Shown here: positions 30,858-43,175 of the stretch, one piece after another | Position numbering within the stretch: position 1 is the first letter of the stretch | Layout: every line of letters starts with the position of its first letter | NCBI GenBank assembly: GCA_033439255.1 | Contig: CM065881.1 | Coordinates: 1,240,001 to 1,304,000, forward strand | Source of the DNA: Hericium rajendrae | Taxonomy: Eukaryota > Basidiomycota > Agaricomycetes > Russulales > Hericiaceae | Length of the DNA: 64,000 bases | Reading direction: 5' to 3' | Position numbers and translations under genes: made by a program | The notes under the pieces: generated by a model | Database searches by the model: none | What the model saw: only the letters and a program-made list of their open reading frames with translations | What the model was told of the DNA's origin: nothing

Positions 30858-32303
30858 TTAAAACCACACCCGACACCCCCGCCGGTCACCCACAACCACC
30901 GGATGCTGCGCCCCGCCCGCCCGCGCAACCTCCGCGCCCACCGCCCGCCCCAGCGCCGCATACGTCGTGCTCCCACCGCCGCCACGGCGAAGCGCGCCGA
31001 GCAGTGCACGCGTGAACACACCCCCTGCCGGCCGCTCGTACGCCTGCTCGTAGTCTTGGCACGCCGCAAGTAGGACGCACGCGGCCGTGTCCCACGCCCA
31101 TGCCTCATCCGCCACGCGCCTGCTTGCAGGCCAGCGGCGCAAGTCCGCATCCACCGCGCGCAACATGCCCGCGAGCGGCAGCGGGTCCACGAAGCGCACG
31201 GTCGCGCGGGGTGCGGGCGCGCCGCGTGCCATGCCGCCCGAGTGGCAGCAGCCGAGAATAAATGTCGTGCGTGGGCCCTTCGCGGCACGGAGCTCACTGA
31301 GGAATACATTGATCTCGCGGTCGCTGATGTCGCAGACGATGTCCCCGGGGTCAAGGCCGAATGCCATCCCGCGATCGGAGGGACAGAGCGCCTCGATCGA
31401 GCCGACACGCGCGGCGGGGCTGCTGAACGCATCGGAGGCATAATATGCTGAGCCATGCCCAGAGAAATAGATGAGCATGTGGTCGCCCGTGCGGATGCGG
31501 GGGTTGTCGTGGAGGTGGGTGTAGAGTGCAGCCAGGATGTTCTGGCGCGTGGGCCAGGCCCAGACAGGTGGATAGTTGCCTTCGCTCTGCGTGAGGAAGC
31601 AGATGTGGTCTGGCGGTACGCGTAGGTCATGTGTTAGGTAAGTGTGCATCGCGAGTGCGTCGGGGACACAGCCTCGGAGGCGCGGGATTGACAGATCGTC
31701 GTAGATGTTGATGCCAATGATAACGGCCCAGAATCGTGAGCCATGGGTAGGATGTTCGAGTGAGGACTGGTTTTTTGGCCCATGTAAAGATGGATCATCG
31801 AGCAGGGTGGACGTGGAACGAAGCTCACCTGGGAACCACTCGGGAAGACTGAAGGAAGCTGCAGGAAGGGATGCAGATTCGCTGCAAGACAGCCGAGGCG
31901 CATGGTCCTCTCCCTTTGCAGATGATGCAATGCGTCGAGCTTCTGCAAGGTATCCCAGTCGGCGGGAGCACCCCCACCAGGACCCTGCACCGTCTGCTGA
32001 ACTTCCTTGAGTAGCAGGTCGCAATCAAGCTCGAGACCAAGGTGACGCTCAGCCCATGATAGCTGCTCGAAGTCTTCTAGTGCCTGGATCTGTGCGTCGG
32101 TGGCAGTGAGTACTGCTGCGATGAGCTGCCGCTCTTCGGGCTGATCACTCTAGAGACAGAAAAGACTTTATCAGTGATCGTTGTATTGAGTGGGCCCAAG
32201 GACCGAAGTGGTAGAAAGGCCAAAAAAAATGAAAGTTCCTCACCGCGGCAATATAGGCATAGCCCCCGAATGGGCGCGACACTGCATCCTGTTTAGTGGT
32301 CAT
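30858..32303 (-). CDS. Caspase-like protein (peptidase C14 type), duplicate B
   Basis: Predicted cysteine protease of the caspase/metacaspase clan. Minus-strand exons 32303-32244, 32149-31829, 31766-30858 (about 429 residues), all phase 0. The N-terminal module reads WAERHLGLELDCDLLLKEVQ. The fold starts at SRFWAVIIGINIYDD; the catalytic His lies in YFSGHGSAYY (about residue 231) and the Cys in FILGCCHSGGMA (about 301). The Asp normally just before the nucleophile motif (D-x-C-H-S-G) is Gly here, unlike every sibling. It ends at RRGCRVWF and lacks the C-terminal CxxH...CxxC module of the plus-strand members. About 85-90% similar by eye to the gene at 34827, a direct duplicate. Whether it is an active protease is open. 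Confidence 0.85.
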
Positions 32304-34254
32304 CTTCAAAAAAGCAACACTTATATGAAGCAATAAAAGTGGGAAGTGGAACAAACGGCGGGGCGGACCTCAGGTGGGAAAAAGCACACCGAAAGCAGCA
32401 AGTGTGTCGAGCGCCGGCGGTGACAAGGGCAATCCATGCAGTCACTCGCTGTGCGCATGTATCAAAATGCACGGATGCAGAAAGCAGCAAGGTAATTCAG
32501 CTGATATGATGTTCCAGGTTGCGTTTGCTGTTTCTGGCTCTGCATTCAAGCCGGGCGAGCAGCACCCTGTGCATGCTGGAAGAGCACAGATTCGAGAGGT
32601 GAGTTATGATCAGTTTACACACCTGAAGTGGACATTGACTGAGCCTGGTTTTGAAGCGACTTTCATTGAAGGCGGAAGACGGAGTTTGTATTTGGACGAT
32701 GACAAGACAACAAGCAGAAGTCGAGCACCACTCACGATTGGAATCCAGGTAGCGTCTAGGACCTCAACGAACTTTGTGGAGAAGGTGAAGCTCGCAATCT
32801 AGATAGCAAAAAGAAACGCACCAAGCTTCTGTTGATGTGAGTGCCTCTATTGCTCGAGACTGAATGTATGCTAAACACTGTTGAGAACGAATGCACAAGG
32901 ATGGCTGCCTAAGCAAGCCGCATGACAGAGAGCAGCAGAACACGTTTAATGCCCCGACTAATGCAGGTAAGCAGGACACGGAGACGAAGATAAGCAGTTC
33001 GAACCACTCATCGAAATTTACTGCAGGACCAGCGATTCTAGCTGATTTGTCAGTTTCTAAACGCCATCGCATTGTCGTTGTACGCTGCTGCCTCATGCTA
33101 CAGGCGAGCTGAAGCAGCGACGCAGGCAGATGGAGAGATCATATTCGCATCTGACGAGGGTGCAGTGGACTCCGATAGTGCGCAGAGCCTGAGAAAATCA
33201 GGTCAGTATATTGAGATCAGCGCATGTATAGACTAACGGCAATGCAAAGCAAATTATTCGTCCTTGCTGGCCTGCTCCACGCCTTTCATTTCATCCGATG
33301 GCAGATTCCCGTTGATCACGACGGCATTTGTGGTCCGAGTCAGAGTTTCTACACCTCCATGGTAAAGAGAAGCTCCGCAATTTATATGGAGAGGAGATTT
33401 ATAGTGTTGCCAGAATGAAGTGTACGTCAGGAAAGCCAATGTCGTCAGCAAGGATTCACAGTGGTTTAGAACTGGCCTGGGAATATTGAAGAATCGAGTG
33501 CTAAGCGGAAATCCTCTGACATATTGTCTTCCGGGATTCAATGAACTTTTTAAACACAAGAAAGTAGACACAGAAGGATAACAGTAGTGGCAGGGTAGCG
33601 CAGCGGCGACGGTCTTAGTGAAAGGAAGGAAGCAATCACTCATTGGCCGGAGCCTGAGCTCACTGACTCTGATTGGCCAACCGACTACCGAGCCCTGATT
33701 CTCGGTTCTGATTGGCTGCCGGCCAGCTCAGAACGAACACATGACTGACCACGGCTTCTCAACCAATCAGATTATGGAAAATCCTTAGGGTTTCTGCGTC
33801 GATACCTATGGATCGATAGACTCTAATAGCACGGCCCTCTGGGCACCACCTGGTCCCGTACTATCAGGAAAATCTGAGGTGCACTACGTTTGCAAGAATA
33901 TATGGCAAGAAGCAATATAGTGTAGATGAACAGCACAAACACCCACCAGTGACGCACAACCAAGACGACAACCAGCGCCACAAATTGCCTGTTATGGGTT
34001 CAAGATGAAAGATTTCCCAATAAGGAAAAAAGTTGAGAGGGAAGACCTGCTCCCTGTCGGGACCAGGAATAGTTCAACGTTTGCAAGGTCCAACAGGTTC
34101 TCGACAATCGTACAAACAACCTCGCATCCGCCATGATTTACATTAAGTTGCGTTGAACGTGTACAATTGCAATCTCGTTTGTCAATGGAGGCGCATATGA
34201 TGTGCAATGTCCGAGTACTTACGCTGCGTCAGCACGTCCGTTCTGTGCGATATC
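32304..34254. other. Intergenic, no firm gene
   Basis: The first 200 bp resemble 36260-36450, the upstream region of the duplicate gene. A cluster of ATTGG/CCAAT boxes lies at 33640-33780. A 142-codon frame at 32374-32802 has no recognisable domain and I do not support it as a gene. Confidence 0.5.
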
Positions 34255-34512
34255 GTTCTTGCTCGTGGTGATATCTACTGGTCAAGCTGATCTTGTTCAT
34301 ACATAATTTACAATATCACACTCACGATTGGTCGTCTGAAAACGAACCTTTTCTGGTCTACGTCGGAGTCCATAAGTACCCTGCTTTGATACGTCAGTTT
34401 CTCACCCAAGCGTTCAATGTCAGTCGAACGCAGACGTCGACACAAAGTCAGCGCGCGCGGTTCACGTGTTATGTCAGCGGGGATAGCACAAGAGTCAAGA
34501 AAAGAACCCTCC
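34255..34512 (+). pseudogene. Orphan promoter and first exon of a lost caspase-like gene
   Basis: AACGAACCTTTTCTGGTCTACGTCGG and CATAAGTAC (34371-34379) match the promoter type upstream of 57340 and 41131. It leads to an ATG at about 34420 and a reading ending SRKEPSIM before a GT, which resembles the first exon of the gene at 15352 (ending FTKEPIM). The rest of the gene is absent; the 3' end of duplicate C follows at 34827. Confidence 0.5.
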
Positions 34513-34826
34513 ATCATGGGTTTGAGGTAGAGTATGTCCAAGACCTGCAGTCACCGGATGCAAAAAGCTAGGTAAGTCAGTCCACAAGCGTTCAGTATCT
34601 GACATCCTACCGCCGATAACTCAGGATGTCTACGCCTGTTCATAGTCCCGGCACGCCCCGAATATGTACCCAACATGCATCTCAACAATAACTGTACTCG
34701 CAATATGTACGGGGTATTACAGGAAAATCAAACAACTATCTACAACTCGGTTCTCCACCACTACCGTACATATCCAGCGAGAAACAGAAACTCAGCTATT
34801 GAATCAGGTCACTTAAAGGCACCCAC

Positions 34827-36258
34827 CTACCACCACACCCGACACCACCTCCGATCACCCACGACCACCGGATGCTGCGCCCCGCCCGCCCGCGCAACCT
34901 CCGCGCCCACCGCCCGCCCCAGCGCCGCATACGTCGCGCTCCCGCCGCCGGCACGCCGCAGCGCGCCGAGCAGTGCGCGCGTGAACACACCCCCCGCGGG
35001 CCGCTCGTACGCCTGCTCGTAGTCTCGGCACGCCGCAAGTAGGACGCACGCAGCCGTGTCCCATGCCCACGTCTCATCCGCCGCGCGCCTGCTGGCGGGC
35101 CAGCGGCGCAAGTCCGCGTCCGCTGCGCGCAGCATGCCCGCGAGGGGTAGCGGGTCTGCGAAGCGCGCGGTCGGGCGGGGCACGGGCGCGCTCCGCGCCA
35201 TGCCGCCCGAGTGGCAGCAGTCCAGGACAAGCGTTGTGCGCGGGCCCTTCGCGGCGTGGAGCTCGCTTAGGAATACATTCATCTCGCGGTCGCTGATGTC
35301 GCAGACGATGTCCCCCGGGTCAAGGCCGAACGCCGTCCCGCGATCGGAGGGGCATAGCGCCTCGATCGAGCCGACACGCGCGGCGGGGCTGCTGAACGCG
35401 TCGGAGGCGTAATATGCTGAGCCGTGCCCCGAGAAGTATATAAGCATGTGGTCGCCCGTGCGGATGCGGGGGTTGTCGCGGAGATGGGTGTAGAGAGCGG
35501 ACAGGATGTTCTGGCACGTGGGCCAGGCCCAGACGGGTGGATGGTCGCCTTCGCTCTGCGTGAGCACGCAGATGTGGTCTGGCGGTACATGTAGGTCGTG
35601 CGTGAGGTATGTGTACATCGCAAGTGCGTCGGGGACACAGCCTCGGAGGCGCGGGATTGACGGATCGTCATAAACGTTGATGCCAATGATAACGGCCCAG
35701 AATTGCGAGCCACGGATAGAATGCTCGAGTGAAGACTGGTTGTTTGTTATATGTAACCCTGGATCCGCCAGAAGGGCAGACGCATCCTGAGAAACACTTG
35801 GGAAGACCACGGGGGGCCGTGGGCAGGGGCGCAGACTGGCTGCAAGACAGCCGAGATGCATCGTCCTTTCTCTTCGCAGATGGTGCAACACATCGAGCTT
35901 CTGCAAAATATACCAGTCGGCAAGAGTAACCCCATCGGATCTCTGCACCGTCTGCTGAACCTCCTTGAGTAGGAGATCGCAATCAAGCTCAACGCCAGGG
36001 TGACGCTCAGCCCATAATGACCGCTCGAAATCCTCCAGTAACCGAATCCGCGCATCAGTGACGGTGAGCACCGCTGCGATTAGCTGCCGCTCTTTGGGCT
36101 GATCACTCTAGAACGGGATGGATTTTATCAGCGATCGTCATGCTAAGTTGGCCTGAGGACCGAGTAAACAGAACGGCCAAAAAAAGAAAGCTACTCACCT
36201 CAGCAATATAGGAATGGCCCCCGAATGGGCGCGGCACGCCGTGCTGCTCAGATGGCAT
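34827..36258 (-). CDS. Caspase-like protein (peptidase C14 type), duplicate C
   Basis: Minus-strand exons 36258-36199 and 36107-34827, about 446 residues. Module WAERHPGVELDCDLLLKEVQ near residues 52-71; caspase fold from about 155 (FWAVIIGINVYDD), catalytic His in YFSGHGSAYY (about 248) and Cys in LVLDCCHSGGMARS (about 318), both motifs intact. It ends at RRWCRVWW without the C-terminal module. Residues about 128-144 correspond in position to the second intron of duplicate B: here the donor GT reads GA and the 51-bp stretch is open and in frame, so an intron appears to have become coding sequence. This is the best candidate for an active enzyme of the B/C type. Confidence 0.88.
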
Positions 36259-39189
36259 CTAGGGCAGAGCGAGATGGATACGAAACAATAAAAGTGTGGA
36301 GTGGACACAAAAACCTGAGGCCGACAGAGGTGGGAAAACGCACCGCGTACGGCAGGACATGAAGCGCCAGAATCGGTAAGCGCACTAGTCCTTGGACCCG
36401 CTCACTCACTATGTGCACATCACTATGAAGCAACAGACAACAGAAAGGTATGTCAGTTGGCATGGAGGTACTTGCATTTGGCGTCATCGGCGTCAAAGGG
36501 TACGAGCAGCACCTAGAAGTAACGGCAACGAAGCCATAATCTGCAGCCTGCCAGAAGGGCAAAGAAGCGGTAGGTGAGTTTGAACGAGTTGCAAACTCGG
36601 AGGTCGACGCTGATCTAGTCCTCGATATCTTGCATAAGACATGCCGATCGACAGCATCCGGGAACGCATGCCTTTAAGCAGGAGTGAAGGGTGGAACGCG
36701 GACGCAATGTTACGATCAAGACGCTGCATGGCGAGACGCACCAATATGACTGCAACCCCAGAGGTCCACGAACATCGAACATCCTTCGCGGGAAAGGCGA
36801 TACCCGTATGATTGAACAGCAACAAACACATACCTCACTTCACTTCTATTGACGTGAGTATTCTTGGCCGTTTGGAACACCGTCTTTGAGACTGAATGTC
36901 AGCCAGATCTCGAAGATGTCTCGAGGGATCCGTCGCACGAATCCAGGCGAGACATGATGTCAGATATCAGAACTTGGAATCTAAAAAAATCAAACGGAGT
37001 GAGCATGAAGCGGAACCGGATATAAGTCACGCAGGTTACTTACCGAAATATACTGCAGCTCCAGATGATACCACCCACCTATGAAAGAACTGTCATAAGC
37101 CTGACTCAGTTCGCATCATAATCCCAGTCTAACCGACATACAAGTGATGGAACCTACATCGTCGAAAGGCATCGGTTGACAAAACATCACCAGAGCTCCA
37201 GGCGTGGGTGCTTGTACAATTGCACCAATTCATCCTTGCAAGGATTGCCTGTTGCCTTCATTTCAAAGTCGGTTCCTCGTCTGGCATGATAAAATCTGAC
37301 ATCTACGGGTCAGACCTCCTACGCCACGATGGCAAGGGCATGCTCTGTAGTACATCTGAAGAGAACAATGGAGATGATATGAAAATGGGAAACAGGCAGT
37401 CATCTAGAGCAGGGTCATCAGTACGGGGGCTCACAATGAGATCGTGGTTCCACGCAGATATGAACATACCCGTGTAATGTAGTAGTTCTCACATTGTCCG
37501 CCAGCTGTAGATCGAGGACAATCCTAGGTGCAAGATGAGACGTCGTACGATTGAGCATCGATGTCGGTGTCGCACGGTCACAAAGACAGACGACGAGCAG
37601 AGGGAAAGACAGATGACAACGACGGCAACAGCAAATGGTGGGGTAAAGAGATGAAGACGAGGGGAGGATTGGTCGAGGACACCCGTCTCCCCACCGACTG
37701 ACGCGCTGTCCCGTTTTGGACAGAACTGCCGGTTCACCGAGCATTGCTTCCAAGAAGTCACTCCCTATTGGGACAGAATCCCCGATTCTCCGAGCACATC
37801 TTCGTAACGTTGATCCACAGATGCAGTGATGCATCGAGGTCGATGCATCAGCATCAAGGTTGATGCTCACAGCCGATTGGCCAGCCTATTTCCGGTCGTC
37901 CGAGGCGAAGCAAGTTGTGATTTGCTAGGATAGCCAACGACGGGCGAGGATGAAAAGCCTCCAACTCGCGTCGATAATTTCGAGGTCAGAACGGGATTGG
38001 TCCGGTGCGAGTCGACCTCGAGGGTCCTCGACCAGTCCTCGACCTTGCGCCGGCACTATTTTGATTTCCGGTGTAACTTCCTTCGGTTTACTGACATGTG
38101 AGCGCTTGAGCGCTTGTGCCTGACTCGATGGCGAACATCGGCTTTCTTTGCATTGTACAAATATGCGTCCAACAACGGTTGTATCTGTACTTGCTGATGC
38201 TATCTACTCGACGCGCAAAACTACAAGGAGGTCTACTACTAAGTATAACAGAAAGCGGAACCATCGGGAGATTCCTAGACTATCTAGCTTTTGGCAATGC
38301 TCACAACGTGACTTGCAGACAATCCTAATCTGCCAGATGTCAGAGATCTGGAGCAGCTCGTCCGTTTTATTATAGCAATCATCTTGATATCGTAGATAGC
38401 AGCGACGATGTACTTTCAACCGCTTTCCTGGCAATGCGATGCGTGACAACTGTTGGATTCGAAGGCCACATCTGCTGCCCGGGCCTAAATGTCGCATGGC
38501 TGAGCATTCTAAACGCAGTACGACAATCTGATCATTTATCATCTTTACAGGGCATTAGATCCAGCGTACTTCAGACGATATCCACAGCTCGCCTTCGGTT
38601 GCAAACAACCGACCCTGGGTGGATCCAGTGCGTTTTCACCAGCAAAGGAAGAAATATTTTGTGCGCAGGCGCCAATTGCTCAGTTGTCGTCTCGCGAAGA
38701 TCGTGCACTGACGAGCAACAAACGAAAGACTCGAGAATCCATGTTCGAACAACCCAATCTAGATGGGACAGAAAGGGCGTAAAGATGCTTTGACCGCGAA
38801 CGAAACGTCGGGAACACTAATTTGAGCCAACAGCATCAGTAATAATAATAAAAACAATATGAGTATGAGGGAGTCTACATGTCATTAAATAGCCCCACAG
38901 AACCGTGATAGATAGGATTGATCGCAGTATAATTCTGTAGTTGACGCTGTATGGTTATAGTTTGTGAGCTACTGTTCTTCAACGCTCTATGTTCACGACT
39001 TCTGCCAAGAGGATATGTCAGTCGAGTTTCAACAGTCATTTATCGCAAACACTCCTTCGATTCTTTCGATATGGGTCAAAATTCGCACCTACAAAACAAG
39101 ACGCGAATCAGAAGGACCAACACAACCTATCCGACCCCAAACGAAAGCCGCACACAATCCGAATACAAGGCTCTGCCGCTGCAGGAAAG
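36259..39189. other. Intergenic, no supported gene
   Basis: About 2.9 kb. The first 190 bp are duplicated from 32310-32500. Open frames such as 37418-37870 (-) and 38434-38793 (+) show no domain, no consistent introns and no similarity to neighbours. 37980-38060 is rich in TCGA/CCTCGA motifs. Confidence 0.5.
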
Positions 39190-39860
39190 TTAGCCGCGCA
39201 TCAAAACCACACCTGACATCCCCGCCGATCGCTCAGGACCACAGAATGCTGCACCCCGCCCAACCGCGCCACGAAGAAGCCCGCTACCCACGCCGGATCT
39301 GCATATGCGTCGCGTCGCGTCACGCCCAAACCGCCGCAGCACCTCCAGCAGCACAAGCGTGAACACACAGTGCACGTCTAGGGCGACTCCACGTCTCATA
39401 GGCCTGCTCGTACTCCCAGCACGCCGCGAGCGGGACACACGCGGCCATGTCCCACGCCCACGCCTCGTGGAAGACATGCCTGCTCATAGGCCAGAAACGT
39501 AGATCCGCATCCGCTGCGCGCAGCATGCCCGCGAACGACAGTGGGTCCACGAACCGCGCGGTCGCGTGGGCACCCCGCGCCCTGAGTGGCAACAGTCGAG
39601 AACAAGTGCCGTACGCGGGCCTCTCGTGTTGCGGAGCCCGTCATCGACGTCTGCGGGGCCAGGACCAAATATCGTTCCGCGAACGGCGGAGCGTATCGCC
39701 TCGATGGCGACGATGCGCGCGGCCGGGCTGTTGAACGTGTCGGAGGCGCAGTACGCCGAGCTGCTCCAAGAAGTAGATCAGCGTGTGGTCGCTCGAGCGG
39801 ATGCGGTATCGTTCAGGGAGCATAGAGGAATATCGACACAAAATGCAAGATCTGACGCGA
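39190..39860 (-). pseudogene. Decayed caspase-like copy D
   Basis: Minus-strand remnant in at least three frames. Recognisable pieces are DHTLIYFLEQLG (where siblings have DHMLIYFSGHG, so the catalytic His is lost), SPAAR, TALVLDCCHSG-like sequence broken by a deletion, then GMLRAADADLRFWP and AACVPLAACWEYEQAYE. Order and wording match duplicates B and C. Frameshifts and small deletions mean no full protein can be made. Confidence 0.8.
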
Positions 39861-40929
39861 GCGACTCGTAGACCAGAAAAGCGGTCTAGTTGATGCAAGC
39901 GCTCCATAGGATTCAAGCGCTCCACCCATTTGTGAACGGTCGATTGTTTTTTCGACGCCTGATTCCGTGGTACATCTGCAGAAAGGCTAGCCCATTGCCA
40001 GCATGGTAGATACGCATGTATGTCTATTGGAGATAGTGTCGTGAGCTCAAGCACTCACGACGAGTGGAACTTACCCTCGCCAGCTAGGATTGGATACGGC
40101 GGCGTGGGCCAGGATTCCTTCTGGATAGTAAGACTACTAAGAGGTTCGGTGAGGCTGTACTTCGTATGGCCATGTAAGACATCGATCATGCAATAGAGAA
40201 ACGACAAGGAGCCGAGACGGTAAGTGCGTATCTTGAAGACAAGACTTGAGGATAAGGCAAATCAATTAAGGAGGAAACGGAGACGACGCTGCTTGCAGCC
40301 GCAGGACATCGACAGCCATCGCGAGCGCCTGTGGGATGCTCGGATCTGATTGGCCAGTCGAGTGTTAAGGCGCCCGTTTCTGCCACTTCCGCCACTGCGC
40401 TCACTCCGAGTCTCAGCACTCAGAACGCCGTGTATCTCCTTCATCCGTGCCATGACATTGACAGGATTTTTTCACCTGAATTCTCGTTTCCTGATGTGTT
40501 TGTATTCTTCTATGAAGCTGCATGCGGCTAGTGCTCGATAAGACAAGGACCTGCTCGTTCGAATGCTCTAAGTATGCTATGGTCAGATACTCTCGTCCTG
40601 CCAGATTTGCGTCGATTTCTGCCACTGATTCAACGCTGGTCTAGGAAAACGGACATTCAGTCGACTATATCAGTAGCAGCAAGATAGGCTGATCGCTGAT
40701 CCAAAGAGCATGTTGAGCGACCTAATGCAGCAGTTCTAAACCTGCTTTGTTCTTCTATAGGTGCGCTATGTAGATGTGTCCGACAGGACCAGCCGATCGA
40801 AATGGATGAGAATGGATGATGATCGTCTAATCTTGTCCACCCAATCGTCCTGCACAACAATATACACCTGTCCATACTCGAAAACAAGGGACACAGCATC
40901 AAACACACGCTCGGAGCTTTTATAGTATG
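39861..40929. other. Intergenic, no supported gene
   Basis: Between the relic and the promoter of the next caspase-like gene. Only short frames without support. Confidence 0.5.
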
Positions 40930-41130
40930 CAGACGTCATGATATGCAATGTCTTCCTAAACTGGATCCATTTGATCTGATTTCTGTTGTTGTTCTTGGTG
41001 ATACTGCAGGTCAGACTCTTGTTCCCACTTTGCTTCATCGTGTTCGCAATCGATGCGGTGAAGATTTTTTGGTCTACCTCGGAGCCCATAAATACTTCCC
41101 TGCAATGCGACATTTCTACTCACCCAAGCA
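40930..41130 (+). promoter_or_regulatory. Family-specific promoter with CATAAATAC box (copy 3)
   Basis: CCCATAAATACTTCC at 41086-41100 lies about 44 bp before the ATG at 41131. TCTTGTTCCCACTTTGCTTC and GGTCTACCTCGGAG upstream match the region before 57340 nearly word for word; similarity extends back to about 40860 (ACAAGGGACACAGCATCA). Confidence 0.65.
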
Positions 41131-43175
41131 ATGCAGAAGAATACAGATGCAGAAGAACAAAGTTTCCATAATGCGCCTGCCACCCCGGTAAGACTCAGAT
41201 CTTCTCAAATGTTGGTCTCTGATTACCCTGATCTCGTGTCTGCGCTAGCTCTCGGACCCTCCGGGTCACGCAAGATTGCTCTCTCTCGAGCCCTCGAATC
41301 AAATCAATGCTGGTCCGCATCTCTCCACTGTGAATCTGAGGTCCGCCCCGGTACGTTTCAATTTCTTCTGCTCAAGGGACATTGACTAACCTCAGGCATT
41401 GGTCGCTGTTGTCGACTGCATTGGCGTCCTTGTCGCAGAACCAGTCGGGCATTCTCCTCAGTGTCAACGCTGTACTACTAAGTAGAATTGCCAGTCTTGA
41501 ACTCGAGGAACGCAAACAATGGACGAAGCGACATCAAGGCACCCCGCTCGATAGAGACCAATTGTTACGGGAAGTCAATCTTGAGGCGGAACAATCGGGA
41601 GATAGCATTCTGCTGCAGATGCTCGAAACGTTGCGCGTACTTCGAGAACATGTAACGGAAGGACTAGCACCTTATCAAGAACGGTTTCAAATCCCTTCTC
41701 TGGCCCAGCAGTCAGAACCGGTTGGTCCAAAGGTCGGTCATGTTTCTTCGGCTGTCCACCAAACGTGCCTCATCGTCTGAATTCATACAGACCCTCTGCG
41801 ACGCCTCACGATCCTGGGCAGTCATCATTGGTATCGACGCCTACGAGCGCCTCGATCGTCTCAAAGGCTGCGTGAATGACGCCATTTTGGTGCATGAATT
41901 CCTCACGGATTCCTTAAAGATCCCGGGTGATCGTATCACCACCCTCACAACTGATCAGGACCGAAGTCCGGACTCTCAGTGGCCGACTCGCGACAATATC
42001 ATTCACGCCCTCTACAATCTCCGCGACAACAGCGACATCAAGTACAATGACGACATCATCATCTACTTCAGTGGACACGGCACAAGATACCAGACCTCTG
42101 CCTTAAGTGAGCTTGGCCAACAGGTCGACCCCATTGATGCGCTCTGCCCCGTCGACCATGGCCCTGTCCCAGGGATCAGCGACAGAGAGCTGAGCCGCTT
42201 AATCCAGGAGATAAGCTCGGCGAAGGGGCGCAACATCGTCGTGATCCTGGATGCCTGCCACTCAGGCGGCATGGCTCGTGGCAGCGACACACCGAACACG
42301 TATCTCGCAGCCCGAAGCGTCGACTACCCATGGGAGGGCCGGGATCTGGAGCGCATGCTCCGCGCCGCCGACCAACACCCGCGCCGAAAATCCACAACGA
42401 ACGTGTTTTCTCCCATTTGGACATCGGATTCGCCGCCGTGCATTTTCATGGCGGCATGTAGGAGCGGCGAGCGCGCCTGGGAGCGGAGACTGGAACCCCA
42501 CAACAGGATCCACGGCGTCTTCACTCACACTCTGGTGAAGGCGCTGAAGATGAGTGTCAGAGCCGGGCGCACGACCTATGCGCACCTCAAGGCCAACTTC
42601 GCAGTCCTGCTCAGCCACCCGCAGGCGCCGACCGGCCTGCAGCATGCCTATTTCGCGGGCGACCAGAGCCGCAGGCTCTGGTATCAGGTCTACGGATGGG
42701 TCCAGGGCAGCGTGACTATGGCGCTTGTGAATCTGCTGCTCACGGTGCTCGGAGACAGCTTGTGCCGCACGCATCAGCCTTATCCCAACGTAGGCTACTG
42801 CAACGACTGCATGGGGACACATCGAGCCTTCAAGGCGCTCTATGCCCAAGTGAAGTTCTCCATAGGCACCCATCCGGAGCTGGGCGCCCTTCGGGAAGAG
42901 CTAGACGCCTTGCGGCAGGCGGCTAAGATGGATAACCCTGTCATGGAGCAGTCGAGCATGCCGGATCTGAATCCTCCCAGCGGCAACGTACTGCGTGGGT
43001 TCCTGAGTCTTCCGGCCTATGTGACTTCAGTCCCAAAGTTGAAATTCCCCCAGTCCCAGTTCCACGAGTTGAGAAAGGTAAGTGTTGCAGCTCATTTATC
43101 CGGGACTTGTATTCATCCGTACTATAGATGATGGATGTCGCAGAGCTACAAGCTCAAAACAATGGAACGCAGTGA
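41131..43175 (+). CDS. Caspase-like protein with N-terminal RHPG module and C-terminal CxxH...CxxC module
   Basis: The most complete member. Exons 41131-41187, 41249-41350, 41439-41732, 41791-43077, 43128-43175, all phase 0, about 595 residues. Order: short variable N-terminus; Pro/Ser exon; module WTKRHQGTPLDRDQLLREV; caspase fold from SRSWAVIIGIDAY; catalytic His in IIYFSGHGTRY (about 247); nucleophile in VVILDACHSGGMARG (about 307); then a C-terminal module with SLCRTHQPY, YCNDCMGTHRAFKAL. The last small exon adds MMDVAELQ. The Asp-rich S1-like features of caspases versus Arg/Lys preference of metacaspases cannot be judged by eye, so substrate specificity is unknown. Promoter position and first-exon length match the siblings, which supports this start. 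Intact in all motifs. Confidence 0.88.

Noticed and set aside
30871-31630. Large alternative frames over caspase-like duplicate B
   Set aside because: Shadows of a GC-rich coding exon; the frame with SGHG and CCHSGG is the real one.
32374-32802. 142-codon plus-strand frame
   Set aside because: Lies in the upstream region of duplicate B, not kept in the matching duplicated region, no domain.
33634-33780. Cluster of ATTGG/CCAAT boxes
   Set aside because: Could be a promoter, but no gene start with support lies nearby.
38434-38793. 119-codon plus-strand frame
   Set aside because: No domain or intron evidence; sequence around it is unremarkable.
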